NCBI GenBank assembly: GCA_902826155.1
Contig: CADEDU010000002.1
Span: forward strand, 75,469 to 139,468
Length of the DNA stretch: 64,000 bases
Reading direction: 5' to 3'
Source: an uncultured beta proteobacterium
GTDB lineage: Bacteria > Pseudomonadota > Gammaproteobacteria > Burkholderiales > SG8-39
Made by a program: the position numbers and the translations under genes. The notes beneath the pieces are model-generated. The model did no database searches. It saw nothing but the letters and a program-made list of their open reading frames with translations, and was not told the DNA's origin. Positions 21,000 to 30,187 of this stretch are shown piece after piece. Positions within the stretch are counted from its first letter, which is position 1; each line of letters opens with the position of its first letter.

Positions 21000-21578
21000 A
21001 TGGCTTCCAATCTCCTCGGTGCATTCGCTCACTACTCGCTCGCGCAGGTGTGGGCATTCGTCAAGCGCTACGACAGCGCGATCGATCACTATCGGCGCTC
21101 GGTCTCGCTCGATCCATCGTATCAACGCGCATGGCGGGCGCTCGGTTTTCTGCTCGCGAGCGGGAAGGACACGGGCGGTGCCATCCAGGCAATGCAGCGT
21201 GCCGTCGCACTGGAGCCGGACGACTGGTCGACTCGGTTCAATCTGGGCTTCCTGCATCATCAGTGCGGCGACATGGATGCGGCGATCGAGCAGTTCGCCG
21301 CAGTGACTGCGGGCAGTCCCAATCTGGATCGCGCCTGGTACGGGCTTGGTTTGATCCATCTGGAGCGCGGTGAACTCGAATCTGCGATCGCCAATCTGGA
21401 ACGCGCGGCGAAGCTGCAGTACTTCAATCCGCATGCGGCGCATCACCTCACGCTCGCCTACGCGCGCGCCGGCCGTCATGACGAAGGTCGAAAGGAGCTC
21501 AAGCGCCTCGAGGGATTCGATCCGAAGGCGGCCAAGCAGACCGCCGACGAGCTGGCGCGGCTGTTTACTTCGCACTGA
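21000..21578 (+). CDS. TPR-repeat protein
   Basis: A 192-residue cytoplasmic protein of about five tetratricopeptide repeats, beginning at residue 6 (AHYSLAQVWAFVKRYDSAID) and recurring at roughly 34-residue spacing (YQRAWRALGFLLASG; WSTRFNLGFLHHQCGD; DRAWYGLGLIHLERGE). There is no signal peptide or enzymatic domain, so it is a protein-binding scaffold. The next gene starts four bases after its stop, so it probably works with the FemAB-like acyltransferase. The partner cannot be named from the sequence. Confidence 0.8.
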   Translation: MASNLLGAFAHYSLAQVWAFVKRYDSAIDHYRRSVSLDPSYQRAWRALGFLLASGKDTGGAIQAMQRAVALEPDDWSTRFNLGFLHHQCGDMDAAIEQFAAVTAGSPNLDRAWYGLGLIHLERGELESAIANLERAAKLQYFNPHAAHHLTLAYARAGRHDEGRKELKRLEGFDPKAAKQTADELARLFTSH

Positions 21579-21582
21579 GCCG

Positions 21583-22749
21583 ATGAACCTACGCGTCGAG
21601 GTGGTCGACTCGCTCAGTCGGGTCGAGGCATCACAGTGGAACGCTTTGACGGGCGGCCATCCCATGCTCAGTCACGCGTTTCTCCACGCGCTCCATGAAA
21701 CGGGCTGCGCCAGTGCCAAGTCGGGCTGGCATCCGCAATTCGTCCTCGCGTGGAACGGCGCCACATTGGCGGGCGCGATGCCGCTCTATCTGAAGGGCCA
21801 CTCGTACGGGGAATACGTATTCGACTGGGCCTGGGCCGACGCCTATCAACGCAGCGGTCTGGAGTACTACCCCAAGCTGCTCTCGGCGATTCCGTTCTCG
21901 CCGGTGGGCGCACCGAAGCTGCTCACCGCCGATCCGCAGGCGCGCGAGCTGCTAGTGCAGGCCGCGCTGCGTCTGGCGCGCGAGGCGTCGTCGCTGCACG
22001 TGTTGTTCCCGCAAGGTGATGAGCTCGACTCGTTGCAGGCTCACGGCCTGATGACGCGTCGCGGCGTGCAGTTCCACTGGTACAACCCGGGCTACGATAG
22101 TTTCGATGCGTTTCTGGCCGAGCTCTCGCACGACAAGCGCAAGAAGATCAAGCAGGAGCGGCGCAAGGTACGCGAGGCCGGCATCGACTTTCGCTGGCTC
22201 GTCGGATCGCAGATCGGCGCCGCGCATTGGGCGTTCTTCAACAAGTGCTACCGCACCACGTATCGCGCGCACCATTCCAGCCCGTACCTCAATCTGGATT
22301 TCTTCGAGGAGATCGGGGCGAAGCTTCCCGATAGCGTGCTGCTGGTGCTGGCCGAGCGAAACGGCACCCCGGTGGCGAGCGCGTTGAACATATTCGGCGC
22401 CGATACGCTCTACGGCCGTTACTGGGGCACGACCGAGTTCGTGTCGGGCCTGCATTTCGAGGCGTGCTATTACCAGGCGATCGAGTTCTGCATCGCCGGC
22501 CGACTCCGGGTGTTCGAAGGCGGCGCGCAGGGCGAGCACAAGCTGGCGCGCGGATTCACGCCGGTGGAAACGCGCTCGGCGCACTGGCTGAAGCACCCGC
22601 AATTCGCCAGCGCGGTCGAGAAGTTTCTTGCGCGCGAAGGCAACGGCGTGCTGCACTATATCGACGAGCTCAACGAGCACTCGCCGTATCGCCAGGCGGA
22701 CGGCACCGCGAATACGCCCCAACCCGGCACGCCGGGCGCGGCTGACTAA
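21583..22749 (+). CDS. FemAB-like N-acyltransferase (peptidoglycan-biosynthesis/recognition family)
   Basis: A 388-residue protein of the FemAB-related, GNAT-fold family common in proteobacteria. Family blocks are HPMLSHAFLHALHETGCAS at about residue 26, GEYVFDWAWADAYQRSGLEYYPKLLSAIPFSPV near 80-110, LSHDKRKKIKQERRKV near 184 and FEGGAQGEHKLARGFTP near 310. Homology begins at ATG 21583, four bases after the TPR gene. Family members are assumed to transfer aminoacyl or acyl groups in cell-wall or amino-acid-conjugate chemistry, but no substrate is established for this branch. Confidence 0.85.
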   Translation: MNLRVEVVDSLSRVEASQWNALTGGHPMLSHAFLHALHETGCASAKSGWHPQFVLAWNGATLAGAMPLYLKGHSYGEYVFDWAWADAYQRSGLEYYPKLLSAIPFSPVGAPKLLTADPQARELLVQAALRLAREASSLHVLFPQGDELDSLQAHGLMTRRGVQFHWYNPGYDSFDAFLAELSHDKRKKIKQERRKVREAGIDFRWLVGSQIGAAHWAFFNKCYRTTYRAHHSSPYLNLDFFEEIGAKLPDSVLLVLAERNGTPVASALNIFGADTLYGRYWGTTEFVSGLHFEACYYQAIEFCIAGRLRVFEGGAQGEHKLARGFTPVETRSAHWLKHPQFASAVEKFLAREGNGVLHYIDELNEHSPYRQADGTANTPQPGTPGAAD

Positions 22750-22831
22750 AAGCCGCTCTCCGGCAAACGATTTCGCGGCAAAACATCGAAACGAATTCCA
22801 GAATTCCATCAACCCGAAGGAGGACTGCGTC

Positions 22832-23593
22832 ATGCGACTCGCCAACAAGGTCATCATCATCACCGGCGCCGGATCGGGGATCGGCGAAGGCATCGCCAAG
22901 CGCTTCGGCCAGGAGGGCGCGAAGCTCATCACCAACGACATCAATGCCGCGGGGGGCGAACGCGTCACCAAAGCGATCCGCGATGCAGGCGGTACGGCCA
23001 CATTCGTGCAGGCCGATGTCACGAAGGAAGCCGACTGGGCGAAGCTCGTCGGCTCGGCCGAGTCGACCTATGGGCGGCTCGATTGCGTGGTCAACAATGC
23101 CGGCTGGACGCATCGCGCGAAATCGATGCTGGAGATCACCGAAGCCGAGTTCGACAAGGTCTACGCGATCAACGTGAAGAGCATCTACTGGGCAGCGCGC
23201 GCGGCCATTCCGATCTTCAAGAAGCACGGCGGCGGCAATTTCGTGAACATCGCCTCGACCGCCGGCGTGCGGCCGCGACCCAATCTGACGATCTACAACA
23301 GCACCAAAGCGGCGGTGATCAACCTGTCGAAATGCATGGCGGTGGAATTCGGGCCGGCGAACATCCGCGTCAACTGCGTCAATCCGGTGTTCAACCCCGA
23401 TACCGCGCTATCGGCCGATTTCGCCGGCGGCGCAGTGACCGAGGAGTCGCGCGCGCGCTTCCTGACGACGATTCCGCTGGGGCGATTCTCCACCGCGCTC
23501 GACGTGGCCAACGCCTGTCTCTATCTCGCCTCGGATGAAGCGGCGATGGTGAGTGGCGTGTGCGTCGAGGTGGACGGGGCGCGTTGCGTTTGA
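22832..23593 (+). CDS. SDR family oxidoreductase (glucose-dehydrogenase/FabG-like)
   Basis: A 253-residue classical SDR. TGAGSGIG is at residues 11-18, NNAG at 88-91, and the catalytic set is N114, S142, Y155 and K159 (YNSTK). D36 (ITNDINAAGG) suggests NAD(H) preference. The ATG at 22832 is preceded by GAAGGAGGAC, a strong ribosome-binding site; the open frame upstream overlaps the acyltransferase and is a shadow. It stands alone, convergent with rhlE. The substrate is unknown. Confidence 0.9.
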   Translation: MRLANKVIIITGAGSGIGEGIAKRFGQEGAKLITNDINAAGGERVTKAIRDAGGTATFVQADVTKEADWAKLVGSAESTYGRLDCVVNNAGWTHRAKSMLEITEAEFDKVYAINVKSIYWAARAAIPIFKKHGGGNFVNIASTAGVRPRPNLTIYNSTKAAVINLSKCMAVEFGPANIRVNCVNPVFNPDTALSADFAGGAVTEESRARFLTTIPLGRFSTALDVANACLYLASDEAAMVSGVCVEVDGARCV

Positions 23594-23617
23594 GCCGCGT
23601 GGTGCGCGGCGTGTCGG

Positions 23618-23636
23618 GCCGGGCCTGGAGCCCGGC
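23618..23636. terminator. Hairpin between convergent SDR and rhlE genes
   Basis: GCCGGGC-CTGGA-GCCCGGC, a perfect seven-pair GC stem, lies in the 42-base gap between the two stop codons. No T tract follows, so it is only a weak candidate for a shared transcript end. Confidence 0.4.
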
Positions 23637-25132
23637 TAGCGCTTGACTACACCGCCCAAGAGCGCTGCAACCTGCTTCTTCGGCCGCGCGGCCTCGTCCC
23701 TGTCTGCGCCGAGATTGGCGTCCTGCAGCCCGATACCGGGCTCATAGGGCCGCGAGAAGATCGGATCGGTCGGAGTGCTCGGCCGTGGCGCCGATCCCCC
23801 TTTGCCTCGTTCACGTGCGGGCCGCTCGGGGCGCTCTTCACGCCGGTGCCGATCGCGCCCATCCCGCCCATCCCGCCCATCCCGCCCTTCGCGCGGTGCA
23901 CGCGCATCGCTGCGGGGCTCGCGCGGGTGGCGCGGCGCGGGCGCACCGGCCTCGAAATCCTTCACCTCGACGCGATCGATCTTCTTCTTGATCAGCTTCT
24001 CGATCTCGGCGAGCCGCTCGAGTTCGTCCGGCGCAACCAGCGAAATCGCTTCCCCCGTATTGCCGGCCCGACCGGTGCGACCGATACGGTGCACATAGTC
24101 TTCAGGCGTGTTGGGCAAATCGAAGTTGACGACGCAAGGCAACTCTTCGATGTCGAGGCCGCGCGCGGCCACATCGGTGGCCACCAGCACCGCCACGTTG
24201 CCCGCCTTGAACGCATCGAGCGCTTCCATGCGCTCGGCCTGGGTCTTGTCGCCGTGGATCGCCGCGGCCTGCAGTCCGTCGCGATTGAGCTGATAGGTCA
24301 GTCGATTGCAGCCGATGCGCGTGGCAGTGAACACCAGCACCTGCGTGAGATTGCGCGTGCGGATCAGGTGGACCAGCAGATCGCGCTTGCGCTCGCGGGC
24401 GATCGGATGCACCAGATGCGAGACCGACTCCGCCGCGGCGTTGCGTCGCGCGACCTGAATCGACACCGGATCGTGCAACAGCGAGTCGGCCAGTTTGCGG
24501 ATGTCTTCGGGGAACGTCGCCGAGAACAGCAGGCTCTGCCGCTGCTTGGGCAGCAACGAGATGATGCGTTTGACGTCGGGGATGAAGCCCATGTCGAGCA
24601 TGCGATCTGCTTCATCGAGAACGAACGCTTCGACCTGGCCAAAATGCAGCGTGCGGTTCTGCACATGATCGAGCAGACGCCCGGGCGTGGCCACCAGGAT
24701 CTCGACACCACGGCGCAACGCCTCGATCTGCGGATCCATCGCCACGCCGCCGAAGATCACCGTGCTGCGCAGGTTCGTGTATTTGCCGTAGGCGCGCACG
24801 CTCTCTTCCACCTGCGCCGCGAGTTCGCGCGTCGGCGCGAGCATCAAGGCACGGATCGGGTGACGCGCTGGAGAGGCGCTGGTGTTGGCGTGGCGCAGGA
24901 GCCGGTTGAGGATCGGCAGGGTGAAGCCGGCGGTCTTGCCGGTGCCGGTCTGGGCGCCGCCCATGACGTCGCGGCCGGCACTCACCACGGGGATCGCCTG
25001 CGCCTGGATCGGCGTGGGCTCGGTATAGCCTTTTTCGCTGACGGCTCTGAGGATGGGCTCAGCCAAGCCCAATTCGGCGAAGGTAATCAAACGGTAGGGA
25101 TCTCCGGTAGGGGGCGGGCACAGCGCAGGCAT
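23636..25132 (-). CDS. rhlE: DEAD-box RNA helicase, RhlE type
   Basis: ATP-dependent RNA helicase of 498 residues used in ribosome assembly and RNA decay. The motifs are the Q motif (F17, [14 protein letters not shown]), [11 protein letters not shown] at residues 60-70, [29 protein letters not shown], and HRIGRTGR. The C-terminal tail of about 110 residues is Arg/Asp/Gly-rich with GRD repeats encoded by a 9-base tandem repeat. The start is uncertain: ATG 25132 is used, while TTG 25090 would begin at the conserved [11 protein letters not shown] block. It is divergent from the ABC-F gene. Confidence 0.92.
   Translation of the reverse strand: MPALCPPPTGDPYRLITFAELGLAEPILRAVSEKGYTEPTPIQAQAIPVVSAGRDVMGGAQTGTGKTAGFTLPILNRLLRHANTSASPARHPIRALMLAPTRELAAQVEESVRAYGKYTNLRSTVIFGGVAMDPQIEALRRGVEILVATPGRLLDHVQNRTLHFGQVEAFVLDEADRMLDMGFIPDVKRIISLLPKQRQSLLFSATFPEDIRKLADSLLHDPVSIQVARRNAAAESVSHLVHPIARERKRDLLVHLIRTRNLTQVLVFTATRIGCNRLTYQLNRDGLQAAAIHGDKTQAERMEALDAFKAGNVAVLVATDVAARGLDIEELPCVVNFDLPNTPEDYVHRIGRTGRAGNTGEAISLVAPDELERLAEIEKLIKKKIDRVEVKDFEAGAPAPRHPREPRSDARAPREGRDGRDGRDGRDRHRREERPERPARERGKGGSAPRPSTPTDPIFSRPYEPGIGLQDANLGADRDEAARPKKQVAALLGGVVKR
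23861..23887. repeat. Three 9-base tandem repeats inside rhlE
   Basis: ATCCCGCCC is repeated perfectly three times, with a degenerate copy just before it. It encodes Gly-Arg-Asp units of the helicase tail. Copy-number change would alter tail length without a frameshift. Confidence 0.85.
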
Positions 25133-25470
25133 GTCGCTGCAGGATCGGCCACGCCGTCGAATGCTCGGGAATCGAGCGCTGGCATCGAACTCATCAACAG
25201 GCCGGGATGATCGCGCTGCTTCGCGGCATGGTGTCCTGGGGGAAGGCTCCCCGCGCGACCCGGCAATCTCAAAACGTTGCAGTATAGCCGAGCATCCTCC
25301 CGCCGGCCGCCGATGCAAGAACGAGCACCCGGCAAGCGTGGCATAAGCCGCACGCCATCCAGCGCAGCTCGTGGAGCCACCCACCCCAGACCGCGAGGCG
25401 CCCTAGGTGAGGCAACCTCCGCGCCGGAGTCACTGGAGCGCGCGGTGCCGGCCGCTACAATGCGCGCCCC
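25133..25470. other. Divergent promoter region of rhlE and the ABC-F gene
   Basis: A 338-base interval without a convincing gene. A TACAAT at 25456-25461 lies only 10 bases before the ABC-F ATG, which would give a very short leader; no matching -35 is visible. Nothing else is recognised. Confidence 0.4.
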
Positions 25471-27387
25471 ATGATCAACCTCAAGACGGCCACGCTGCGT
25501 CGTGGCGCCAAAGTACTGCTCGACCAGGCCGACCTCACGGTGCACGCCGGCATGCGAATCGGTGTAGTGGGTGCGAACGGCTGCGGCAAATCGAGCTTGT
25601 TCGCGGTGTTGCGCGGCGAGTTGCACGCCGATCGCGGCGATGCCGAGGTCCCGCGCGGCTGGACCATCGCCACGGTCGCTCAGGACACTCCCGCGACCGA
25701 CCGGCTCGCGATCGACTACGTGCTCGATGGCGACGTGGAGCTGCGGCGCATCGAGGCCGATCTCGCCGCCGCCGAACACGCCGCGACGCTCGATGGCGAG
25801 CGGCTGGCGCTGCTGCACGAACGCTATGCGGCGATCGGTGGCTACTCGGCCAAGGCTCGCGCGGCGACATTGCTCGCCGGGCTCGGGTTCAGTGATCCGG
25901 AGCACACGCAGCCGGTGCGCAGTTTCTCCGGCGGTTGGCGCATGCGCCTCAATCTCGCCCAGGCGCTCATGTGTCGCAGCGACCTGCTGCTGCTCGATGA
26001 GCCGACCAATCACCTCGATCTGGATGCGATCGTGTGGCTCGAGCGCTGGCTCGGCGACTACGCGGGCACGCTGCTGGTCATCTCGCATGATCGCGAGTTT
26101 CTCGACGCGGTGAGCCAGTCGATCCTGCACTTCGACGATCGCAAGCTGCGCCTCTACACCGGCAACTACTCGGCGTTCGAATCGGCACGCGCCGAGCGAC
26201 TCGCGCAGCAGAAAGCGCTCTACACCCGCCAGCAGCGCGAGATCGAGCGCCTGCAGTCGTTCGTCGATCGCTTCCGCGCCAAGGCCACCAAGGCCCGCCA
26301 AGCGCAAAGCCGCGTCAAGGCGCTCGAACGCATGGAGCGCATCGCACCGGCACACATCGACTCGCCGTTCGACTTCCATTTCCGGGACTTCCCAGGCGGC
26401 CCCGATCCGGCGATCGTCATCGAGGATGCCGCGGCCGGCTACGACGACAAGCGCGTGCTCAGCGATGTCCGCCTGACCATTCCCGCCGGCGCACGCATCG
26501 GCCTGATCGGGGTCAACGGCGCCGGCAAGAGCACGCTGGTGAAGCTTCTTGCGGGCGAGTTGGCGCCGCAGTCGGGCGTGCGCCGCGCGGGCAAGGATCT
26601 CGCCATCGGCTATTTCGCGCAGCACCAGCTCGAGCAGCTGCGCGCCGACCAATCCCCGCTGCAGCAACTGATGCGGATCGATCCGACCACGCGCGAGCAG
26701 GAACTGCGCAGCTTTCTGGGCCAGTTCGATTTCTCCGGCGACATGGCGATGCAGCCCGCCGGCACGATGTCGGGCGGCGAGCAGGCGCGCCTCGCCCTGG
26801 CACTGATCATCTGGCAGCGGCCCAATATGCTGCTGCTCGACGAACCCACCAACCACCTCGACATCGACGTGCGCGAGGCGCTCACCAGCGCGCTGCAGGA
26901 GTTCGAGGGCGCGGTCGTGCTGGTATCGCACGATCGACATCTGCTGCGCACCACGGTCGATCAACTGATGATCGTCGCCGATGGCAAGGTCAGCGCGTTC
27001 GACGGCGACCTCGATGCGTATCGCACGCAGGTCATGTCGGCGCGCGCGGTGAACGCGGCGGGCGAGGTGAACGGCAGCGGCGCACGCAGGGAATCGCGCC
27101 GCGCCGAAGCGCAGGCACGCAATCAGCGCTATCGCCAGCGCCAGCCGCTGCTCGACCGCGTCAAGAAGCTCGAGCGCGAAATGGAGCGACTCGGCAACGA
27201 GAAGAAGGCGCTCGAGACTCGCCTCGCCTCGCCGGAGTTCTACAGCCAGTCCGATCAGGACGCCGTCGCTTCAGCGTTGCGCGACCAGGGCAAGCTCTCC
27301 ACCGCGCTCGAGGCGCTGGAGGAACAGTGGCTCGAGGCGCAGGCGCAAATCGAGGCGCTCGATCGCGCCGATGCCGCGGCGGCGTAA
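25471..27387 (+). CDS. ABC-F family ATPase, YheS type
   Basis: Cytosolic ribosome-associated ABC-F protein of 638 residues with two ATPase domains and no membrane part. Domain 1 has GANGCGKSS, the signature SFSGGWRMRLNLAQAL and LLLLDEPTNHLDLDA. The P-site-reaching linker (about residues 240-300) is rich in Arg, Lys and Gln. Domain 2 has GVNGAGKST, TMSGGEQARLALAL and LLLDEPTNHLDIDV. A C-terminal coiled coil follows (about 560-630). Length and layout match E. coli YheS better than EttA or Uup. Family members rescue or tune translating ribosomes. Confidence 0.9.
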   Translation: MINLKTATLRRGAKVLLDQADLTVHAGMRIGVVGANGCGKSSLFAVLRGELHADRGDAEVPRGWTIATVAQDTPATDRLAIDYVLDGDVELRRIEADLAAAEHAATLDGERLALLHERYAAIGGYSAKARAATLLAGLGFSDPEHTQPVRSFSGGWRMRLNLAQALMCRSDLLLLDEPTNHLDLDAIVWLERWLGDYAGTLLVISHDREFLDAVSQSILHFDDRKLRLYTGNYSAFESARAERLAQQKALYTRQQREIERLQSFVDRFRAKATKARQAQSRVKALERMERIAPAHIDSPFDFHFRDFPGGPDPAIVIEDAAAGYDDKRVLSDVRLTIPAGARIGLIGVNGAGKSTLVKLLAGELAPQSGVRRAGKDLAIGYFAQHQLEQLRADQSPLQQLMRIDPTTREQELRSFLGQFDFSGDMAMQPAGTMSGGEQARLALALIIWQRPNMLLLDEPTNHLDIDVREALTSALQEFEGAVVLVSHDRHLLRTTVDQLMIVADGKVSAFDGDLDAYRTQVMSARAVNAAGEVNGSGARRESRRAEAQARNQRYRQRQPLLDRVKKLEREMERLGNEKKALETRLASPEFYSQSDQDAVASALRDQGKLSTALEALEEQWLEAQAQIEALDRADAAAA

Positions 27388-27449
27388 TCTGACCTCATGG
27401 AATTAACCCCACCGCTCCGGCCGCCCCGTTTACCGTGGGTCGGGCTGAT

Positions 27450-27473
27450 GGTCAGCACCGAGGTCAGCACCGA
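27450..27473 (+). repeat. 12-base tandem duplication before the ECF sigma gene
   Basis: GGTCAGCACCGA is present twice back to back in the short leader of the sigma factor gene at 27495. It could be a regulator half-site pair or simple slippage. Confidence 0.6.
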
Positions 27474-27494
27474 GGCTAGCAATGAGGGGCGGCG

Positions 27495-28076
27495 ATGAGC
27501 GGGGCGCCCGACCCGGCCGACGAGGCCCTCATGCAGGCCTATGCTGCGGGCGAGGCCGCGGCGTTCGATCGGTTGTATCAGCGTCACCGCGCCTCCATGT
27601 TTCGCTACGTACGCCGGCATGTGGGCAACGACGGTCTGGCGCAGGAGCTGTTTCAGGACATCTGGATGCGCGTCATCAACGCTCGCGATCGCTACGTGGT
27701 CAGCGCCAAGTTCTCCACCTGGCTGTACACGATCGCCCATAACCGGCTCATGGACCACTTTCGCGCCACCAGCACTGCCGGTGAAGTGGTGCCGTTGCTG
27801 ACCGACGCCGACGATGATGCCCCGCCGCTGCAGATAGCCGGGCCCGATGACGCCACGCCCGAAGCCATGCATACGCGCCGCCGCCTGGCCGAGCGCATTC
27901 TCGGCGCGCTCGATGCCCTGCCGCGCGAGCAGCGGGAAGCCTTCGTGCTGCAGCAGGAAGCCGATCTGAGCGTGGAGGAGATCGCCGCTGCCACCGGCGT
28001 CAATCGTGAAACCGCGAAGAGCCGGCTGCGCTACGCGCTCGCCAAACTGCGACGCGACCTGCAGGATCTGCGATGA
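27495..28076 (+). CDS. ECF RNA polymerase sigma factor
   Basis: A 193-residue sigma-70-family factor with region 2 at about residues 25-92 (AAFDRLYQRHRASMFRYVRR, AQELFQDIWMRV, FSTWLYTIAHNRLMDHFR) and region 4 at about 130-190 (LPREQREAFVLQQEADLSVEEIAAATGVNRETAKSRL). The stop overlaps the start of the membrane protein at 28073 by four bases (ATGA), the classic sigma/anti-sigma coupling. A 12-base tandem duplication lies upstream and may be part of its control region. The stimulus is unknown. Confidence 0.93.
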   Translation: MSGAPDPADEALMQAYAAGEAAAFDRLYQRHRASMFRYVRRHVGNDGLAQELFQDIWMRVINARDRYVVSAKFSTWLYTIAHNRLMDHFRATSTAGEVVPLLTDADDDAPPLQIAGPDDATPEAMHTRRRLAERILGALDALPREQREAFVLQQEADLSVEEIAAATGVNRETAKSRLRYALAKLRRDLQDLR

Positions 28077-29395
28077 GTACTCGCGGCCCTGGCCATCCGC
28101 TTGACGACACCCCGCGCGATGCCGCGCTGGCACAGGCGTATCGCGATGCCGTCGCGACGAATGCCGCTGCCGGCGAACCTCCCGCTGCGCTCGACGACGC
28201 CATCCGCGCTGCGGCCCGGCGCGCCGTGCACGCCAAACCGCGCGACGCAGCGCAACCCCAGGGCGGTGGCTGGTTCGGACGCCGATGGCAAATGTCAATG
28301 GCGTTGGCCGCGTCGATGGTGCTGGCCGTCGGCGTTGCCATTAAGGTCTACGACACCGGCGAAGCGGACATTCGCGCCGAGCGCCCCACCGTCGCGGCGA
28401 AGAAATCGGCAGCTCAGGTCCCGCCGTCGCTGGCACAGGATCGCCAGGCGGAACCGCGTGCAGCAGAAGCCGTAGCGGAAGCCGGCGCCAACGCGGTGGG
28501 CCAATCGGCTGCAACGCACTCTGGGGCGAGTGCGTCGGTCAGCCCGCGCGTGGATATTCCGGTCGTGCCGCCGGCTGGCGTGCCGGCAGCACCCGCTTCG
28601 GCCCCCCCAAAAGGCGCACCACCGCCTGCACCGCCACCGACCAAGGCGGATCGTTCGTCCGAGCGCGCCGCCACGCGTGACGCCGAAGACCAACGTGCCG
28701 ACGCAAAGCGAAGTGCGGCGCCAGTGCAGGCGCCGAAAGCCCCGCCAATGGGTGATCGGGCGGGCACTCCGGCGAGCGAGGCGAAGGCCTTCCCGGCTGA
28801 TCAACCGCGGCCATCCGTGCGCACCGAGCAATCCGACGCTGCAGCGCCCGCCAAGCCTTCGGCGGATCCGGCGGTTGCTGGTACGCCTGCGCCCGCTGCG
28901 CAAAGCGAACGTCCCGATCCCGCGCCAGCTACCGCCTCCACATCCTCCGTCAGCAAGGTCGCGCCCGCCGCCCCCCAGGCCGCGCCTTCAAGCCCCCCGC
29001 CGGCACCGGTTGCGCCGAGCCCGGAGCGACGCGCCGCGCCCGCCGAAGCGACATCGAGCACGGAGCGCACGGAGCCATCCGCGCGCCTGATGCGCGAGCG
29101 TGCCGCGATGAAAGTCGAACAGGCCCAGGGCGCATCGGGTGCAGCAAGCGGTCCGGGGCTGGGTGCCGGTGCGGGCGCGGGAATCTCGGGCCGGATGCAA
29201 TCCGGCGCAGGCCCTGCTGCCGCGCCCCGTCCGCTCATCGCCACAGCCAAGCAGCTCGAATCGCGCCCCGCCGAAGACTGGATCGCGAGCATCCGCGAAC
29301 TCAAACGCGTCGGCCGCGCCGCCGAGGCGGACGAGCTGCTAGTCGAGTTCCGCAAGAAATTTCCGGACTTCGCGCTGCCCGACGATCTGCGCTGA
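28073..29395 (+). CDS. Membrane-anchored anti-sigma-like protein, Pro/Ala-rich
   Basis: A 440-residue single-span membrane protein translationally coupled to the sigma factor. Residues 1-72 are cytosolic and presumably bind the sigma factor, residues 74-92 span the membrane (MSMALAASMVLAVGVAIKV), and about 270 residues of low-complexity Pro/Ala/Ser sequence follow outside. The C-terminus is a compact helical domain (SRPAEDWIASIRELKRVGR, then EADELLVEFRKKFPDFALP) seen at the end of similar sigma-linked proteins. There is no zinc-finger motif. The anti-sigma role is inferred from position and topology. Confidence 0.75.
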   Translation: MSTRGPGHPLDDTPRDAALAQAYRDAVATNAAAGEPPAALDDAIRAAARRAVHAKPRDAAQPQGGGWFGRRWQMSMALAASMVLAVGVAIKVYDTGEADIRAERPTVAAKKSAAQVPPSLAQDRQAEPRAAEAVAEAGANAVGQSAATHSGASASVSPRVDIPVVPPAGVPAAPASAPPKGAPPPAPPPTKADRSSERAATRDAEDQRADAKRSAAPVQAPKAPPMGDRAGTPASEAKAFPADQPRPSVRTEQSDAAAPAKPSADPAVAGTPAPAAQSERPDPAPATASTSSVSKVAPAAPQAAPSSPPPAPVAPSPERRAAPAEATSSTERTEPSARLMRERAAMKVEQAQGASGAASGPGLGAGAGAGISGRMQSGAGPAAAPRPLIATAKQLESRPAEDWIASIRELKRVGRAAEADELLVEFRKKFPDFALPDDLR

Positions 29396-29596
29396 TCGCG
29401 CGCGGGGCTTGCGCTCTGCCGGTGTGCCCGATTTCACCCGGGCGCCCGCCGCAGTCCGTTGATCTTGCAGAAAAACTGAACCCATCTGCCGGGCCCGACA
29501 ACCCATTGCCGCGAAGGTCGTCGAAGCGCCAGGAAGCGCGAGGCGCAGCGGGCTTGCGTTATAGTCCCTTGAACCGCGAAAAAGAAAGCGAAATCA

Positions 29597-30175
29597 ATGG
29601 ACAACGCGCAGGTCTTCGAGCTGCTCCAGCGCATCGGTCGGCGCGACGAAGCGGCGTTTCGCGAGCTTTACAAGGCGTTCAGTCGCAAGGTGTATGCGTA
29701 CGCGCTGAACCAGGTGAAAGACCCAGCGAAAGCCGAGGAGATTGTGGCCGACACCCTCTACGACATCTGGAAGGCACCGCTCAACTTCAGGGGCGAGTCG
29801 CAGTTCAGTACCTGGGTGATCGGTATCGCACGCAACAAATGCCTGCTCGCCTTTCGCAACCAGAAACCCGATAGCGATCACGACGATATCGACGAATTGT
29901 CCGAAGCGCTGATGTCCGACGACTCGAGCTCGTTCGATCTGCTCGCGGAGAAACAGCGGCGCGAAGGTGTCCAACTGTGCATCGGCAAGCTGCCCGAAGA
30001 ACAACGTGAATGCATGCACCTGGTGTTCTACGAGGGCTACTCACTGGGCGAGATCGCCGAAGTGCAGGGTTGCCCCGAAGGCACGGTGAAGACGCGGTTG
30101 TTTCACGCCCGACAACGATTACGCAATTGCCTGCGTTTGTGGCTCGAACGCGAAGGCGTTCAAGCCAAGGATTAA
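29597..30175 (+). CDS. ECF RNA polymerase sigma factor, caspase operon
   Basis: A 192-residue ECF sigma factor. Region 2 is at about residues 18-88 (EAAFRELYKAFSRKVYAYAL, AEEIVADTLYDIWKAP, QFSTWVIGIARNKCLLAFR) and region 4 at 130-180 (LPEEQRECMHLVFYEGYSLGEIAEVQGCPEGTVKTRLFHAR). A TATAGT at 29560-29565 is a possible -10. It begins a new unit about 200 bases after the first sigma system and is followed by its presumed anti-sigma factor after 12 bases and by a caspase-like protease. It is not a close copy of the sigma factor at 27495. Confidence 0.93.
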   Translation: MDNAQVFELLQRIGRRDEAAFRELYKAFSRKVYAYALNQVKDPAKAEEIVADTLYDIWKAPLNFRGESQFSTWVIGIARNKCLLAFRNQKPDSDHDDIDELSEALMSDDSSSFDLLAEKQRREGVQLCIGKLPEEQRECMHLVFYEGYSLGEIAEVQGCPEGTVKTRLFHARQRLRNCLRLWLEREGVQAKD

Positions 30176-30187
30176 CTGGGAGTCATC

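Noticed and set aside
23861..23887. CRISPR-like repeat
   Set aside because: Units are 9 bases with no spacers and lie inside a coding region.
25087..26964. Minus-strand open frame of 625 codons opposite the ABC-F gene
   Set aside because: Antisense shadow; no domain and no ribosome-binding site.
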